Shown here: in pieces, positions 29,179 through 37,949 of the stretch
How the letters are laid out: each line of letters starts with the position of its first letter
Numbering within the stretch: the first letter of the stretch is position 1
Assembly: GCF_034350045.1 (NCBI RefSeq)
Contig: NZ_CP133781.1
Span: 2,820,001-2,884,000, forward strand
DNA length: 64,000 nt
DNA from: Pseudomonas sp. CCI4.2
GTDB taxonomy: Bacteria; Pseudomonadota; Gammaproteobacteria; Pseudomonadales; Pseudomonadaceae
Direction: 5' to 3'
Notes under the pieces: model-generated
What the model saw: the letters and a program-made list of their open reading frames with translations, nothing else
The model's database searches: none
Told to the model about the DNA's origin: nothing
Made by a program: the position numbers and the translations under genes

Positions 29179-29727
29179 GTGGGCGAGATTTGAGATCCCA
29201 TCGACTTTTGTGCCGCCCAGGCCTTCAATAAAGGCCGTGCGGCCAAGCTACATCACGCAAACCTTGATCCTCTGGGAAAAGGCTTGCCTGCGAATGCTGC
29301 GACTCAGTGTCACCCGACACGCTGTGCTTGTCGGTAAGGGGTCTGTGAATAAAGCCCTGCGGTCATGCAATATAAAATCAGATAAACCCTGTGGGGGCCG
29401 CCCCGTCTTCGAGGTCGCGCTTGCCCGCGAATGCTACGCCTCGGTGTCACCTGACACATTGCCTTAGTCGGCAAGCCGACTCCCGCAGGGGTTTGTGATG
29501 GCCAGACAAAAGATCCAGACCCGCAATTTCAGGCTTCGGCAGCCTTGTTGTCTAGGTTTTTGCAATCACCCAATTGCGAACCGACACCCGTTATTGCTTG
29601 AAAATAGCTGTAGGATAATTCGTGCCTCCCACGTCGTCTTTTCTTGTGCAGACAGCCAGACCTTTACCCGGCTAGACTCAGTGTGTCTCCGAGTCGTCGT
29701 TGGGCACGCGCCCGCATAAGGGAATAC
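29179..29727. other. Non-coding region rpsA-lipoprotein with decayed REPs
   Basis: About 550 bases without a credible gene. It holds two diverged copies of one repeat, at about 29281-29347 and 29418-29498. Both share GCTTGCC/TGCGAATGCT and a GTCACC/TGACAC segment. The promoter of the downstream lipoprotein gene should lie in the last 150 bases, but I cannot point to clear boxes. Confidence 0.5.
29281..29498. repeat. Two diverged copies of a REP-like repeat
   Basis: Copy 1 starts GGCTTGCCTGCGAATGCTGC and copy 2 starts GCTTGCCCGCGAATGCTACG about 137 bases later. Both continue with C-CTCAG/GGTGTCACC-GACAC and then a GTCGG-containing segment. The core is the same CTTGCCTGCGAATG unit found singly at 21014. 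Confidence 0.6.
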
Positions 29728-30009
29728 ATGCGCCAAGTAATAATCTTACTGTTTTTGGTCACGCTAGCTGGTTGTTCCTCCGCTTACAAAACCAAAGCGG
29801 TACGAGGTCAAAGCGCCGTACGGATCGAGTGTTCAGGCATATTTTCTAACTGGGACCGGTGTTACACCCGTGCAGAGCACGTGTGCCGCCCAGAAACTTA
29901 CAAGGTCATCGCAAAGTCCAGCGACGTCAAAGAAGATCCGGACGACTACGTGTTTGGCTGGAACCCTGCGGGTTATTTCAGCCGCCGTATGCTGATCGTT
30001 TGCCACTGA
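29728..30009 (+). CDS. Small lipoprotein
   Basis: A 93-residue protein with a lipoprotein signal: M-R-Q-V, a hydrophobic core and the lipobox L-A-G-C at residues 13-16. Ser-Ser after the cysteine suggests outer-membrane sorting. The mature part has four more cysteines. The ATG with AAGGGA upstream is used; an ORF extension 28 codons upstream would hide the signal peptide. Function unknown. It sits between rpsA and ihfB. Confidence 0.8.
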   Translation: MRQVIILLFLVTLAGCSSAYKTKAVRGQSAVRIECSGIFSNWDRCYTRAEHVCRPETYKVIAKSSDVKEDPDDYVFGWNPAGYFSRRMLIVCH

Positions 30010-30173
30010 TCAGTAATGTCCTTTGTATGGCCGAATTGCCATAAACAAGGTCTGCATTCGCCTGGCCAGTTTATCTATCCAGATAAGTCAATACTTAGAC
30101 TGTTCAAATCCCCCAAGTCATGCTAAAACCTTTGAAGCGCTTTACCTAGCTGCTTGAAAAAGAAGGGAAAAAT

Positions 30174-30479
30174 ATGACGAAGTCGGAGTTGATCGAACGA
30201 ATTGTCACCCATCAAGGGCTGCTCTCATCCAAGGATGTCGAGCTGGCCATCAAGACAATGCTTGAGCAAATGTCTCAATGCCTCGCCACTGGTGATCGCA
30301 TCGAGATACGTGGCTTTGGCAGTTTCTCTCTCCATTACCGTGCCCCTCGCGTCGGCCGGAACCCGAAAACCGGCCAATCCGTTAGCCTGGATGGCAAATT
30401 CGTGCCTCATTTCAAACCAGGAAAAGAGCTGCGCGACCGGGTCAACGAAGACGAGGAAGAGGGCTACGAATACCCGTGA
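30174..30479 (+). CDS. ihfB: Integration host factor beta subunit
   Basis: A 101-residue DNA-bending protein that pairs with IhfA. The beta-arm motif G-R-N-P-K-T-G with its intercalating proline and the start [10 protein letters not shown] are diagnostic. The C-terminal tail is acidic. AAGGGAAAAAT precedes the ATG. lapA follows 13 bases later. Confidence 0.97.
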   Translation: MTKSELIERIVTHQGLLSSKDVELAIKTMLEQMSQCLATGDRIEIRGFGSFSLHYRAPRVGRNPKTGQSVSLDGKFVPHFKPGKELRDRVNEDEEEGYEYP

Positions 30480-30492
30480 TGGAGGAAAGTTA

Positions 30493-30732
30493 ATGCGGAA
30501 CTTTAAGCGAATCATATTTGTCATAGTTATTCTGCTGATTGCTTTGGCGACGGTAGTGTTCCTGTTAGAAAATCAACAGCCCACTGCATTGGTGTTTTTG
30601 GGTTGGACGGCTCCTCAAATGTCAGTCGCAGTGCCGATTATTTTGGCGTTGCTGGTTGGGATGGTGATCGGGCCGGTGCTGGGTTGGACATTGCGCCTGG
30701 GCAAGATCCGGAAAGCATCCCGATTAGCGTGA
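30493..30732 (+). CDS. lapA: LapA-family (DUF1049) inner-membrane protein
   Basis: A 79-residue protein with two membrane helices and the family motif F-L-L-E-N-Q-Q-P. In E. coli LapA (YciS) acts with LapB in controlling LPS synthesis through LpxC turnover; that role is assumed here from family. GGAGG precedes the ATG, chosen over a much longer out-of-phase extension that overlaps ihfB. It leads into wzz, another envelope gene. Not related to the biofilm adhesin also called LapA. Confidence 0.85.
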   Translation: MRNFKRIIFVIVILLIALATVVFLLENQQPTALVFLGWTAPQMSVAVPIILALLVGMVIGPVLGWTLRLGKIRKASRLA

Positions 30733-31162
30733 GAAGCGCACGGAACCGCGCTGATTGGGTTGACCTTGAAAAGGCCTTTCACGGTCAGGCGAGTTATTTT
30801 AAAATTGGGTCTATAAATCTGTGATCAGATTTAAATAATAACTCGCGGTCGTTCACGCTCTTCTGCCTCGATGGTCATAGGAGCAAAGAAATTAGATTAT
30901 TTAGCATGCTGTTTGAATTCATGCTTCTACGCTGCTGGCCATTTCCCGCTGCCATCAGTGCATGGGAGGTCTTGAGCGCCCGAGAAAGCCTCCTCAGTCC
31001 AGAAAAAACAGACCGAATAAATCGTGCTTCGGATATTTTCTTTCCAGCACCGGCATTTCAGTACTCAATTGATATTGACGCGAAGGTCTAGAGGTAAGTT
31101 GTGAAACAAATGGCGAATACCAGTGCCAGGTATCAGTAATAATTGACGAGGTATTAAATGAT
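30733..31162. other. lapA-wzz intergenic region
   Basis: About 430 bases that become AT-rich toward wzz, with no credible gene; a 61-codon ORF at 30906 shows no family features. It holds the stem structure at 30789-30846 and probably the wzz promoter. Confidence 0.5.
30789..30846. other. Nested inverted repeat upstream of wzz
   Basis: Outer arms GCGAGTTATT and AATAACTCGC match perfectly over ten bases. Inside lies a second hairpin, AAATCTG/CAGATTT with a four-base loop. It could end the ihfB-lapA transcript or form part of the wzz leader; no T-run follows. Confidence 0.6.
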
Positions 31163-32221
31163 ATGACGAGCTCCATGGAGACGCCGCAGGATGCGGATGA
31201 AATTGATCTGTTTGAATTAATGTCATCATTGTGGAAGCAGAAAATAATAATAATTTTTTTCGTCGTCCTATCAGTATTAACTGCCACCGCTTATGCTTTT
31301 CTTAGTAAACCAATCTATGAGGCCCGGATATTTATACAACCTCCAACTCTTAATGGTATCGCCGATTTTAATTATGGCCGTACTCGAGAGGCAGAGCTTA
31401 CCCCGTTCGCAGTAAAGGACGTGTACGAGGTATTTGTGCATAACCTTCTAAGCGAATCGTTGCGACGGTCGTTTTTCGTTGAGGTTTATCTGCCTTCCTT
31501 GCCAGAGTCGAAACGGGCCGGATCACGAGACGCATTGTACTCGGATTATCTAAGTGAATTGACCATCGGGCTCCCTGCCAAGGATCAGCCTGATCGTTAT
31601 TTGGTCAGCGTGCAGAGTCGGGACCCCGCGCAGGCTACCGACTGGGTAAAAGCTTATGTCGCCAGGGCTGGCGAAGCTGCGGAAAGTGAGATGTTAAAAA
31701 ACGTCGCACGTGAAGCTGAGGTTCGTGCCCGCAATTTGGCCCAGCAAATTTCGACCCTGCAGGAGACTGCAGACAAGGTTCGTGAAGATTCCGTCACGCA
31801 GTTGCGCGAGGCTCTGAAAGTGGCACAGGCAATTCATCTGACGGAGCCTCCTATTATTTCGGGCAACGTCTCAGCCGAAGTGTCGGCGACGATGAATGGT
31901 CAGCTGACCTACATGCGCGGCACCAAAGCCTTGGAAGCTGAGATAAAAAATCTTGAAGAGCGGAAATCAAATGACCCGTTTATTGATTCACTTCGAGCAT
32001 TGCAGATTAAACAAAGTTTTTACAAAGATTTGCAGGTCAGTCCCGACCGCGTATCGGTCTATCTAATTGACGGCACCGTCGAACAACCAGATCGCCCGAT
32101 AAAACCGAAGAAAGGTTTGATTATCGCTTTGGGAGTAATTTTTGGTGCCGGGTTAGGATTATTGGTTGCATTGATTCGGCATTTCGTTCTAATTAGAAAG
32201 ACAACGGAGACATCTAATTAG
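31163..32221 (+). CDS. wzz: O-antigen chain-length determinant Wzz
   Basis: A 352-residue polysaccharide co-polymerase. A first membrane helix lies at about residues 27-48, a long periplasmic helical domain follows, and a second helix near residue 325 comes after the Pro-rich P-D-R-P-I-K-P-K-K-G motif typical of Wzz. It sets the modal length of Wzy-polymerised O antigen in the inner membrane. Its position after ihfB and before the O-antigen island is standard in pseudomonads. An ATG four codons later is a possible alternative start. Confidence 0.93.
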   Translation: MTSSMETPQDADEIDLFELMSSLWKQKIIIIFFVVLSVLTATAYAFLSKPIYEARIFIQPPTLNGIADFNYGRTREAELTPFAVKDVYEVFVHNLLSESLRRSFFVEVYLPSLPESKRAGSRDALYSDYLSELTIGLPAKDQPDRYLVSVQSRDPAQATDWVKAYVARAGEAAESEMLKNVAREAEVRARNLAQQISTLQETADKVREDSVTQLREALKVAQAIHLTEPPIISGNVSAEVSATMNGQLTYMRGTKALEAEIKNLEERKSNDPFIDSLRALQIKQSFYKDLQVSPDRVSVYLIDGTVEQPDRPIKPKKGLIIALGVIFGAGLGLLVALIRHFVLIRKTTETSN

Positions 32222-32431
32222 CGATTCAAGTAGGTATGTTCGACGCGTCTTGTAGGATAATTCCTAAAGTTAGGAGCGATATTAAACGCTAGTGCATGCA
32301 CGTTAACTGGAGTCCGCTCACAGACAAGATTTGTAAAACGTTATTGGCTGAATTATTCAAAGACTCTGGCTATGCTAGGTCACTTATGTGGGCGGTTACC
32401 CCGCTATGCAGCAAGATCGATAGGAACCATC

Positions 32432-33875
32432 ATGCAATACCCGGAAGTTATCCATCACGGCGCAATCGAGGGTGTCACCGGCTCATGCCACCAACTGCAG
32501 TTGAACGCAACGATCAGCGTACTGATCGACTGCGGTTCATTTCAGGGTGCGGAGGCGGGCAGTCAGGGTGTTGATAAGTCTCTAGGCTTTCCGATTGATA
32601 CGATTAAGGCGTTGGTTGTCACCCATGTACACGCCGACCATGTAGGCCGTATACCCAGCCTGCTTGCTGCCGGGTTCAAGGGGCCAATACTGTGTAGCGA
32701 GCCTTCTGCCAAACTTTTGCCTTTGGTATTAGAAGACGCCTTCAAATTTGAGTTTGGTCGAGACGAACAGCAGTTGTCGCAGTACCTTGACCTGGTTAAT
32801 GCGCGGATCATCGCCTTACCATTTGATCATTGGTTCAACCTTGCGCAGACCCCCGAGTTGTACTGCCGAGTCCGACTGCAACGCGCTGGCCACATTCTCG
32901 GGTCTGCCTACGTTGAGTTCGATGTCGAATACCCTATCGAGCAACGTGCCAAGCGCATAGTGTTCTCAGGTGACTTGGGTTCCAGCCACATGCCTTTTCT
33001 ACCCAGCCCGAAATCGCCTGAGCGAGCCGACCTCCTGGTGCTTGAAAGCACCTACGGCGACCGGTTGCATGAGGACCGCAGCACACGGATATCACGCTTG
33101 GAAGCGGTCATTGACAAAGCGCTCGCCGACCATGGCACCGTATTGATACCCGCATTCAGCATCGGTCGCACTCAAGAATTGCAAGCTGCATGAGACCGAA
33201 GATATTCTTCACTGCAAGTCGCTCAATACCACGATCCAAACCGCCAATGATGGTGATGGCTCCTTACCCATCCATTGGCCAGAGCTTCCTGTGATTCTGG
33301 ATTCGCCGCTGGCCAGCCGTTTTACCAAGGTCTATCTGGAGCTTGATGACTTTTGGGAGGGGGAGGCCAAGCATCGTTCAGAAAATGGCCGCAAGCCGTT
33401 GCAGTTTAATCAAATGGTCACCATCGATAGCCATGCCAAGCACTTGCAGACGGTTAATTACTTGGCCAGTACAGGTCGACCGGCAATCGTGATAGCCGGT
33501 CACGGGATGTGTTCCGGCGGGAGAATCGTCAACTACCTGAAAGCAATGCTGGGAGACGTCAGACATAATGTCCTCTTCGTCGGCTACCAAGTCAAAGGTA
33601 CGCCAGGCGCTGCCATCCAAATGTATGGAGATAAGGGCGGTTACGTTGAGCTGGATCGTGAGCGCTACCCAATTCGGGCCGGTGTGACCACAATTGGTGG
33701 GTATTCTGCGCATGCAGACCAGCAAGGTTTGGTAGAATTTGTCACCGGGATGGATAAGTCTCCATCAGAAATCAGATTGGTACACGGTGAAGCGAACGCA
33801 AAGAAGGAGCTGAGCAAGGTTTTGCTCCGTAAGTACGAACTCAAACGCATGGCTTTGACAATAGATACCAAATAA
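32432..33875 (+). pseudogene. Frameshifted metallo-beta-lactamase/beta-CASP RNase-like gene
   Basis: Two adjacent ORFs in different frames make up one protein of about 480 residues. Part 1 (32432-33193) has the metal motif T-H-V-H-A-D-H, the F-S-G-D-L-G site and the beta-CASP start L-E-S-T-Y-G-D-R. Part 2 (from 33192) continues as E-T-E-D-I-L-H-C with A-G-H-G-M-C-S-G-G and S-A-H-A-D-Q. The break after G-R-T-Q-E-L-Q-A fits a one-base insertion near 33185-33191. The family includes CPSF73-like ribonucleases. A sequencing error remains possible. AGGA precedes the ATG at 32432. Confidence 0.85.
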
Positions 33876-33939
33876 TCAAGTGGTTTGATCTACTCAATCG
33901 TTTAGTCGGCGACGGACTAAAAAACCCGTCAGACGGCGC

Positions 33940-33955
33940 GCTAATAGCTATTAGC
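33940..33955. repeat. 16-base palindrome, left copy of a shared motif
   Basis: GCTAATAGCTATTAGC is a perfect palindrome. With its right flank it matches 16 of 18 bases of the palindrome flank at 61188-61205 (TAGCTAYTAGCRAACAAC), the other copy being at the far end of the polysaccharide region. Confidence 0.6.
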
Positions 33956-34357
33956 AAACAACGCACTGTCAAGATCATAAGATGATGGATATTTACATAG
34001 AATAACCCGAGGTCTCGCTCGCTGGGTAACCGAGTCTCTTTTCCCAGTAAACTCGGGTAATCAATTGTCTAGGGGTGCTGCTTGCGATTAGCGACGAATT
34101 AGTGATGCAACTTCAAATTCGTGCTGAAAATATCGTAGGATTTCGGATTACCTTTTAAGCGAATGGTGTACGAGTTATCGATGAAATTTCGATGAGTTGG
34201 TACCACGATAATGGAAGCGGATGGAGCGAAAGGGTCATTTTTTTGATTAACTTTTAAATCGTTAGAACTTATAGATATGCCGATCTACACGATCCATAGC
34301 TTCAGGTGAGTACTATCGATGAAGCTACGTTCTCAGGAAACGAACGGTAAATTCTGG

Positions 34358-34368
34358 GGCGGTAGCGA
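34358..34368 (+). promoter_or_regulatory. Candidate ops (RfaH recruitment) element
   Basis: GGCGGTAGCGA matches the ops consensus GGCGGTAGNNT at all but the last base. It lies 97 bases upstream of the first O-antigen gene on the coding strand, where RfaH-controlled operons carry it. RfaH loads on paused RNA polymerase at ops and prevents early termination in long polysaccharide operons. One site only, not tested statistically. Confidence 0.45.
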
Positions 34369-34464
34369 TTCGGAATAATAGTATCGTCCCACCTTAGTGT
34401 TGCATGGGTTAACATGGATATGTCGACGACGAACGGCTTATTTTAAAAGGTCCGCGTATTAAAT

Positions 34465-35733
34465 ATGAGTCTCATTAAAAATAGCTCTTGGAATATCGCG
34501 GGTTTTGCAATCCCCGTTATTATCGCTGTCCCCGCCATTGGTTATCTTGCTCGGGTGTTGGGGGCTGAGAAGTTTGGTTTGTTCACGCTTGCGTATGCTG
34601 TTGTAGGCTATGCCAGCATTTTTGACGCAGGGCTTTCAAGAGCAGTAATCCGCGCAGTGGCAATGAACGGAGGGCAAGATGATAAGCTGGGGCGGATTTT
34701 GGGTACATCCACTGTTTTCGTTATAGCCCTAAGTATTATTGCAGCTATATTTTTGTATTTTGGTGCTGAAAATATTACTCACTTTTTATCAGTCTCAGAC
34801 GCGTTGCAAAGTGACGCTATAGATGGTTTTAGATTGTTGAGTTTTGCTGTCACCCCACTGTTGCTGAGCACAATCTGGTTTTCATGTCTTGAAGGTGAAA
34901 GCAAGTTTTTAAAATTAAACATCCTCAAAGTAGTTACGGGAACGGCCATAGCTGCATTTCCAGTATTAGTAGTAATGCTTACCAGCGTGAGCTTTGAATC
35001 TGCTGTGCTTGGACTCGTTTTAGGAAGAATATTTACGGCGTCAGTTGCTTATTGCTATGGGTTAGGGCGCTTCAGAAAGAAAGTGATGAATTTTGACCGA
35101 AAAACTTTGGGTGAGTTGCTTAGATTTGGTGGGTGGATAACCGTGAGCAACGTACTAAGTCCCGTAATGGTATATTTTGATAGATTCTTTATTTCAAACG
35201 TATTGGGCGCTCAATACGTAGCGTTCTATACAGCGCCAGCGGAAGCAGTCTCAAGGTTATTACTCGTTCCTATGGCCGTTTCTAAAGTTATATTTCCAAT
35301 GCTCAGTGCCAAACATAAGCACGCCAATACCCATACCGCACTCGCCTATAAATTATTAATAGTATTCAGTGTTTCCACAGCGATGGTTGTATTTCTGCTG
35401 GCGGACCACATATTGCTTTTGTGGTTGGGGCCGGCCTACCTTGGCGAATCGGTTATTGTTTTGAGAGTCTTGATCATAGGTTTTGTGTTCAATTCGATCG
35501 CTCAAATCCCTTTCGCAAAGGTCCAAGCAAGTGGCCACTCCAAAATCACTGCATTGATACATGTGGCGGAAATAATTCCTTACGTAATACTGATGATAAT
35601 CTTTGTTAAACAATGGTCCTTGGTTGGTGCTGCTATCGCGTGGACATTAAGAGTAACGGCAGACTACGTGCTGTTAGAATTCGCATCAAGAAAAATTGAC
35701 AGAATACGGCAGGCTAATTATGGATTGCGTTGA
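34465..35733 (+). CDS. wzx: O-unit flippase Wzx
   Basis: A 422-residue, strongly hydrophobic protein with about twelve membrane helices and the N-terminal pattern of polysaccharide flippases (A-R-V-L-G-A-E-K-F-G-L-F and F-D-A-G-L-S-R). It moves undecaprenyl-linked O units across the inner membrane. First gene of the AT-rich cluster; codon use is clearly more A/T-ending than in the flanking core genes. Its end overlaps the next gene by 14 bases. Confidence 0.9.
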   Translation: MSLIKNSSWNIAGFAIPVIIAVPAIGYLARVLGAEKFGLFTLAYAVVGYASIFDAGLSRAVIRAVAMNGGQDDKLGRILGTSTVFVIALSIIAAIFLYFGAENITHFLSVSDALQSDAIDGFRLLSFAVTPLLLSTIWFSCLEGESKFLKLNILKVVTGTAIAAFPVLVVMLTSVSFESAVLGLVLGRIFTASVAYCYGLGRFRKKVMNFDRKTLGELLRFGGWITVSNVLSPVMVYFDRFFISNVLGAQYVAFYTAPAEAVSRLLLVPMAVSKVIFPMLSAKHKHANTHTALAYKLLIVFSVSTAMVVFLLADHILLLWLGPAYLGESVIVLRVLIIGFVFNSIAQIPFAKVQASGHSKITALIHVAEIIPYVILMIIFVKQWSLVGAAIAWTLRVTADYVLLEFASRKIDRIRQANYGLR

Positions 35734-36667
35734 TATTATAATGGCCACCTATAATGGAGAGCAATATCTAGAGGAACAGATTGAGTCAATACGTGCCCAA
35801 GACCATTTGAATTGGAAACTGTATGTGAGTGATGACGGTTCTACGGACAGTACGCTATCGCTTATTCAAAAATATGCTGACTTAGATTCACGTGTGTGCG
35901 TTGTAAATACCCAGCGCCAAGGAGGAGTAGTTAATAATTTCAACAAAGCGTTGAACTTCTCTACTTCTGACTACGCAATGTTGTGCGATCAAGATGATAT
36001 ATGGCTAAGTAATAAAGTCTCCGTAATGCTTGCATCTATTAAAGAACGGATGTTAGTCGGAGTAATTGAAAGCCCTATTCTTGTTTTTTCAGATCTACAT
36101 TTGGTTGATGAAAAAAATAAAACCATTCAAAAAAGCTTTTATCGTAGTAATAATTTAAACCCTAATTACAATACGGACGCTAAATTTTTGTCGTGGCGGT
36201 CTAGCGTTTACGGATGTACTATTATAATGAACCGGGCTCTTTTAGTGAGGGCGTTGCCATTGCCTAAGGGCGTGCCTATGCATGACCAATGGTTATCTTT
36301 GATAGCAGCACATACGGGCATCGTTGCGTATGCGAATAATCAAACTATTCGTTATCGTCAGCATCAAGGCAATGTTGTTGGTGGCGCGGGTAGAGGTGCT
36401 TGGGGAAAAGTCAAAGCACTCAAAGGTCTTCTAAAGAACATTGAAAAAGCCGTCGATGGCTGTATTCAACAAAATTCAGCGTTACTTCAGTACCTTTCAG
36501 CCGCTGAAGCTGTAGATCATATTGCCTTGGATTCGATCAGATATAAGTTAAAATTTATAGTTTCGAACGTATTGCCTTATTGGAGCGAAAGAAAAGGTTA
36601 TTGTTTTTTCTTTGTAGTGAAACTTCTTTTTTGCCGACAAAATTTTGTGTCGAACCAACAATTATAA
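35720..36667 (+). CDS. Family 2 glycosyltransferase
   Basis: A 315-residue GT-A fold enzyme. The N-terminal I-M-A-T-Y-N-G motif, nucleotide-binding S-D-D-G-S-T-D-S-T and metal-binding D-Q-D-D-I-W are intact, as are H-D-Q-W and Y-R-Q-H in the acceptor half. Similar proteins are often rhamnosyl- or HexNAc-transferases of O antigens; donor and linkage cannot be told. The ATG at 35720 overlaps the wzx end by 14 bases. Confidence 0.9.
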   Translation: MDCVDIIMATYNGEQYLEEQIESIRAQDHLNWKLYVSDDGSTDSTLSLIQKYADLDSRVCVVNTQRQGGVVNNFNKALNFSTSDYAMLCDQDDIWLSNKVSVMLASIKERMLVGVIESPILVFSDLHLVDEKNKTIQKSFYRSNNLNPNYNTDAKFLSWRSSVYGCTIIMNRALLVRALPLPKGVPMHDQWLSLIAAHTGIVAYANNQTIRYRQHQGNVVGGAGRGAWGKVKALKGLLKNIEKAVDGCIQQNSALLQYLSAAEAVDHIALDSIRYKLKFIVSNVLPYWSERKGYCFFFVVKLLFCRQNFVSNQQL

Positions 36668-36709
36668 AAAATTTATCTTGGCACCATTATTTTTATATCG
36701 GAGGTAAGT

Positions 36710-37921
36710 ATGTTTTCAGACCGAAACGTCAGTCCACCAGGCGACGAGGTAAAGCCGAGGCAAAAAAAAGTAATATTAACGTTTGTTGGATTCTATCTAC
36801 CTGGCTATAAAAGTGGGGGGCCGCTACGAACAATCATGCATCTCGTAAATAATTTAAGTGACGAATTTCTATTTCTAATAGTTACTCGTGATCACGATCT
36901 GGGTGATAATGATACTTATTCTGATGTCACAGTAAATAAATGGCAGGATGTGGGTGCCGCAAAGGTACTTTATGTGTCAGAAGGGAACATGTCTAATAAC
37001 TTTCTTCGTACATTGCTATCCAAGACGCCTCACGATATTTTATATTTGAATAGTTTTTTTGACATCGATTATTCGATCAAGCCTTTGTTTGCCAGATTGT
37101 GGTTGAGTAAACTCGACAGGCGTCCTGTTTTGCTGGCTCCAAGAGGTGAGTTCTCTCCAGGCGCGTTGAAACTTAAACACATAAAAAAACGTGTGTATTT
37201 ATTGTTCGTTCGGCTGATTAGGCTTTACAGAAACGTTAATTTTCAAGCATCAAGCATACTTGAGTCGGAAAATATCCAGCGTGAGCTAGGCTACGTTGAT
37301 CCAATTGTTAAAGTGGCTATCGATTTACCGGACAAAAAAGCGTCACCGACAGTGGGCTCGACAACAATCATCCTGAGCAGTGCACTGAAAATAATATTTC
37401 TCTCACGTATATCGCCCATGAAAAATCTAGATTTCGCGCTGAAGATACTCAGTCGATTGGAAAGTGATGTCGTGTTTGACATATATGGTCCTATTGAGGA
37501 TCTTGAATATTGGGCGCTATGTCAGTCATTGATTGAAGTTTTGCCGAGCAATATAAAAGTTTTTTATAAAGGCGGTGTTCCGCCGGTTGAAGTCGGCCCT
37601 ACCTTTGCGGGGTATGATCTGTTCCTTTTTCCTACTCGAGGGGAAAACTACGGTCATGTTATCGCAGAGTCGTTGTCTGCAGGGACGGTCGTTCTTGTAA
37701 GTGATCAGACTCCTTGGAAAAACTTAAAGGATGACGGGTTAGGCTGGGATATACCTCTTCAGTCACCTGATGAGATGGTTGAGGCAATAACTGAGTTTGC
37801 TTCAAGAGGGCGCGAAGCGTGGTCAGCACATAGGAGCATTGTTCAGTCCAATGTTGCATCCCGCCTCTATAATCCAGCAAATGTCCAAGCAAACCGGGAT
37901 ATGTTTAATAGTATTGCTTGA
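36710..37921 (+). CDS. Family 4 glycosyltransferase
   Basis: A 403-residue GT-B enzyme. The N-terminal half begins V-G-F-Y-L-P-G-Y-K-S-G-G-P-L-R, the usual acceptor loop. The C-terminal half has F-L-S-R-I-S-P-M-K-N and the donor-site F-P-T-R-G-E-N-Y-G-H-V-I-A-E-S motif with its E-x7-E glutamates. GGAGG is well placed before the ATG. It probably adds one sugar of the O unit; donor unknown. Confidence 0.9.
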   Translation: MFSDRNVSPPGDEVKPRQKKVILTFVGFYLPGYKSGGPLRTIMHLVNNLSDEFLFLIVTRDHDLGDNDTYSDVTVNKWQDVGAAKVLYVSEGNMSNNFLRTLLSKTPHDILYLNSFFDIDYSIKPLFARLWLSKLDRRPVLLAPRGEFSPGALKLKHIKKRVYLLFVRLIRLYRNVNFQASSILESENIQRELGYVDPIVKVAIDLPDKKASPTVGSTTIILSSALKIIFLSRISPMKNLDFALKILSRLESDVVFDIYGPIEDLEYWALCQSLIEVLPSNIKVFYKGGVPPVEVGPTFAGYDLFLFPTRGENYGHVIAESLSAGTVVLVSDQTPWKNLKDDGLGWDIPLQSPDEMVEAITEFASRGREAWSAHRSIVQSNVASRLYNPANVQANRDMFNSIA

Positions 37922-37949
37922 ACTTAGATTCAGACAGTATAGGAATAAA

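Larger units (their letters stand above)
33876..34464. other. AT-rich leader of the O-antigen cluster
   Basis: About 590 bases with no credible gene, between the broken metallo-hydrolase gene and wzx. From left to right it holds a TTTAGTC/GACTAAA hairpin at 33901, a 16-base palindrome at 33940, a nested stem at 34005-34058 (ACCCGAG/CTCGGGT enclosing CTGGG/CCCAG) and an ops-like element at 34358. This looks like a regulated, structured leader. Confidence 0.55.

Noticed and set aside
27594..29246. Minus-strand ORFs opposite rpsA (267 and 281 codons)
   Set aside because: Repeats of the S1 domains generate open antisense frames; phenylalanine-rich translations without motifs.
30906..31091. 61-codon ORF before wzz
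   Set aside because: No ribosome site, no similarity, in a region that looks regulatory.
33901..33925. TTTAGTC/GACTAAA hairpin as a terminator for the metallo-hydrolase gene
   Set aside because: On the plus strand it is followed by A, not T; it could only work on the minus strand, where no gene ends.
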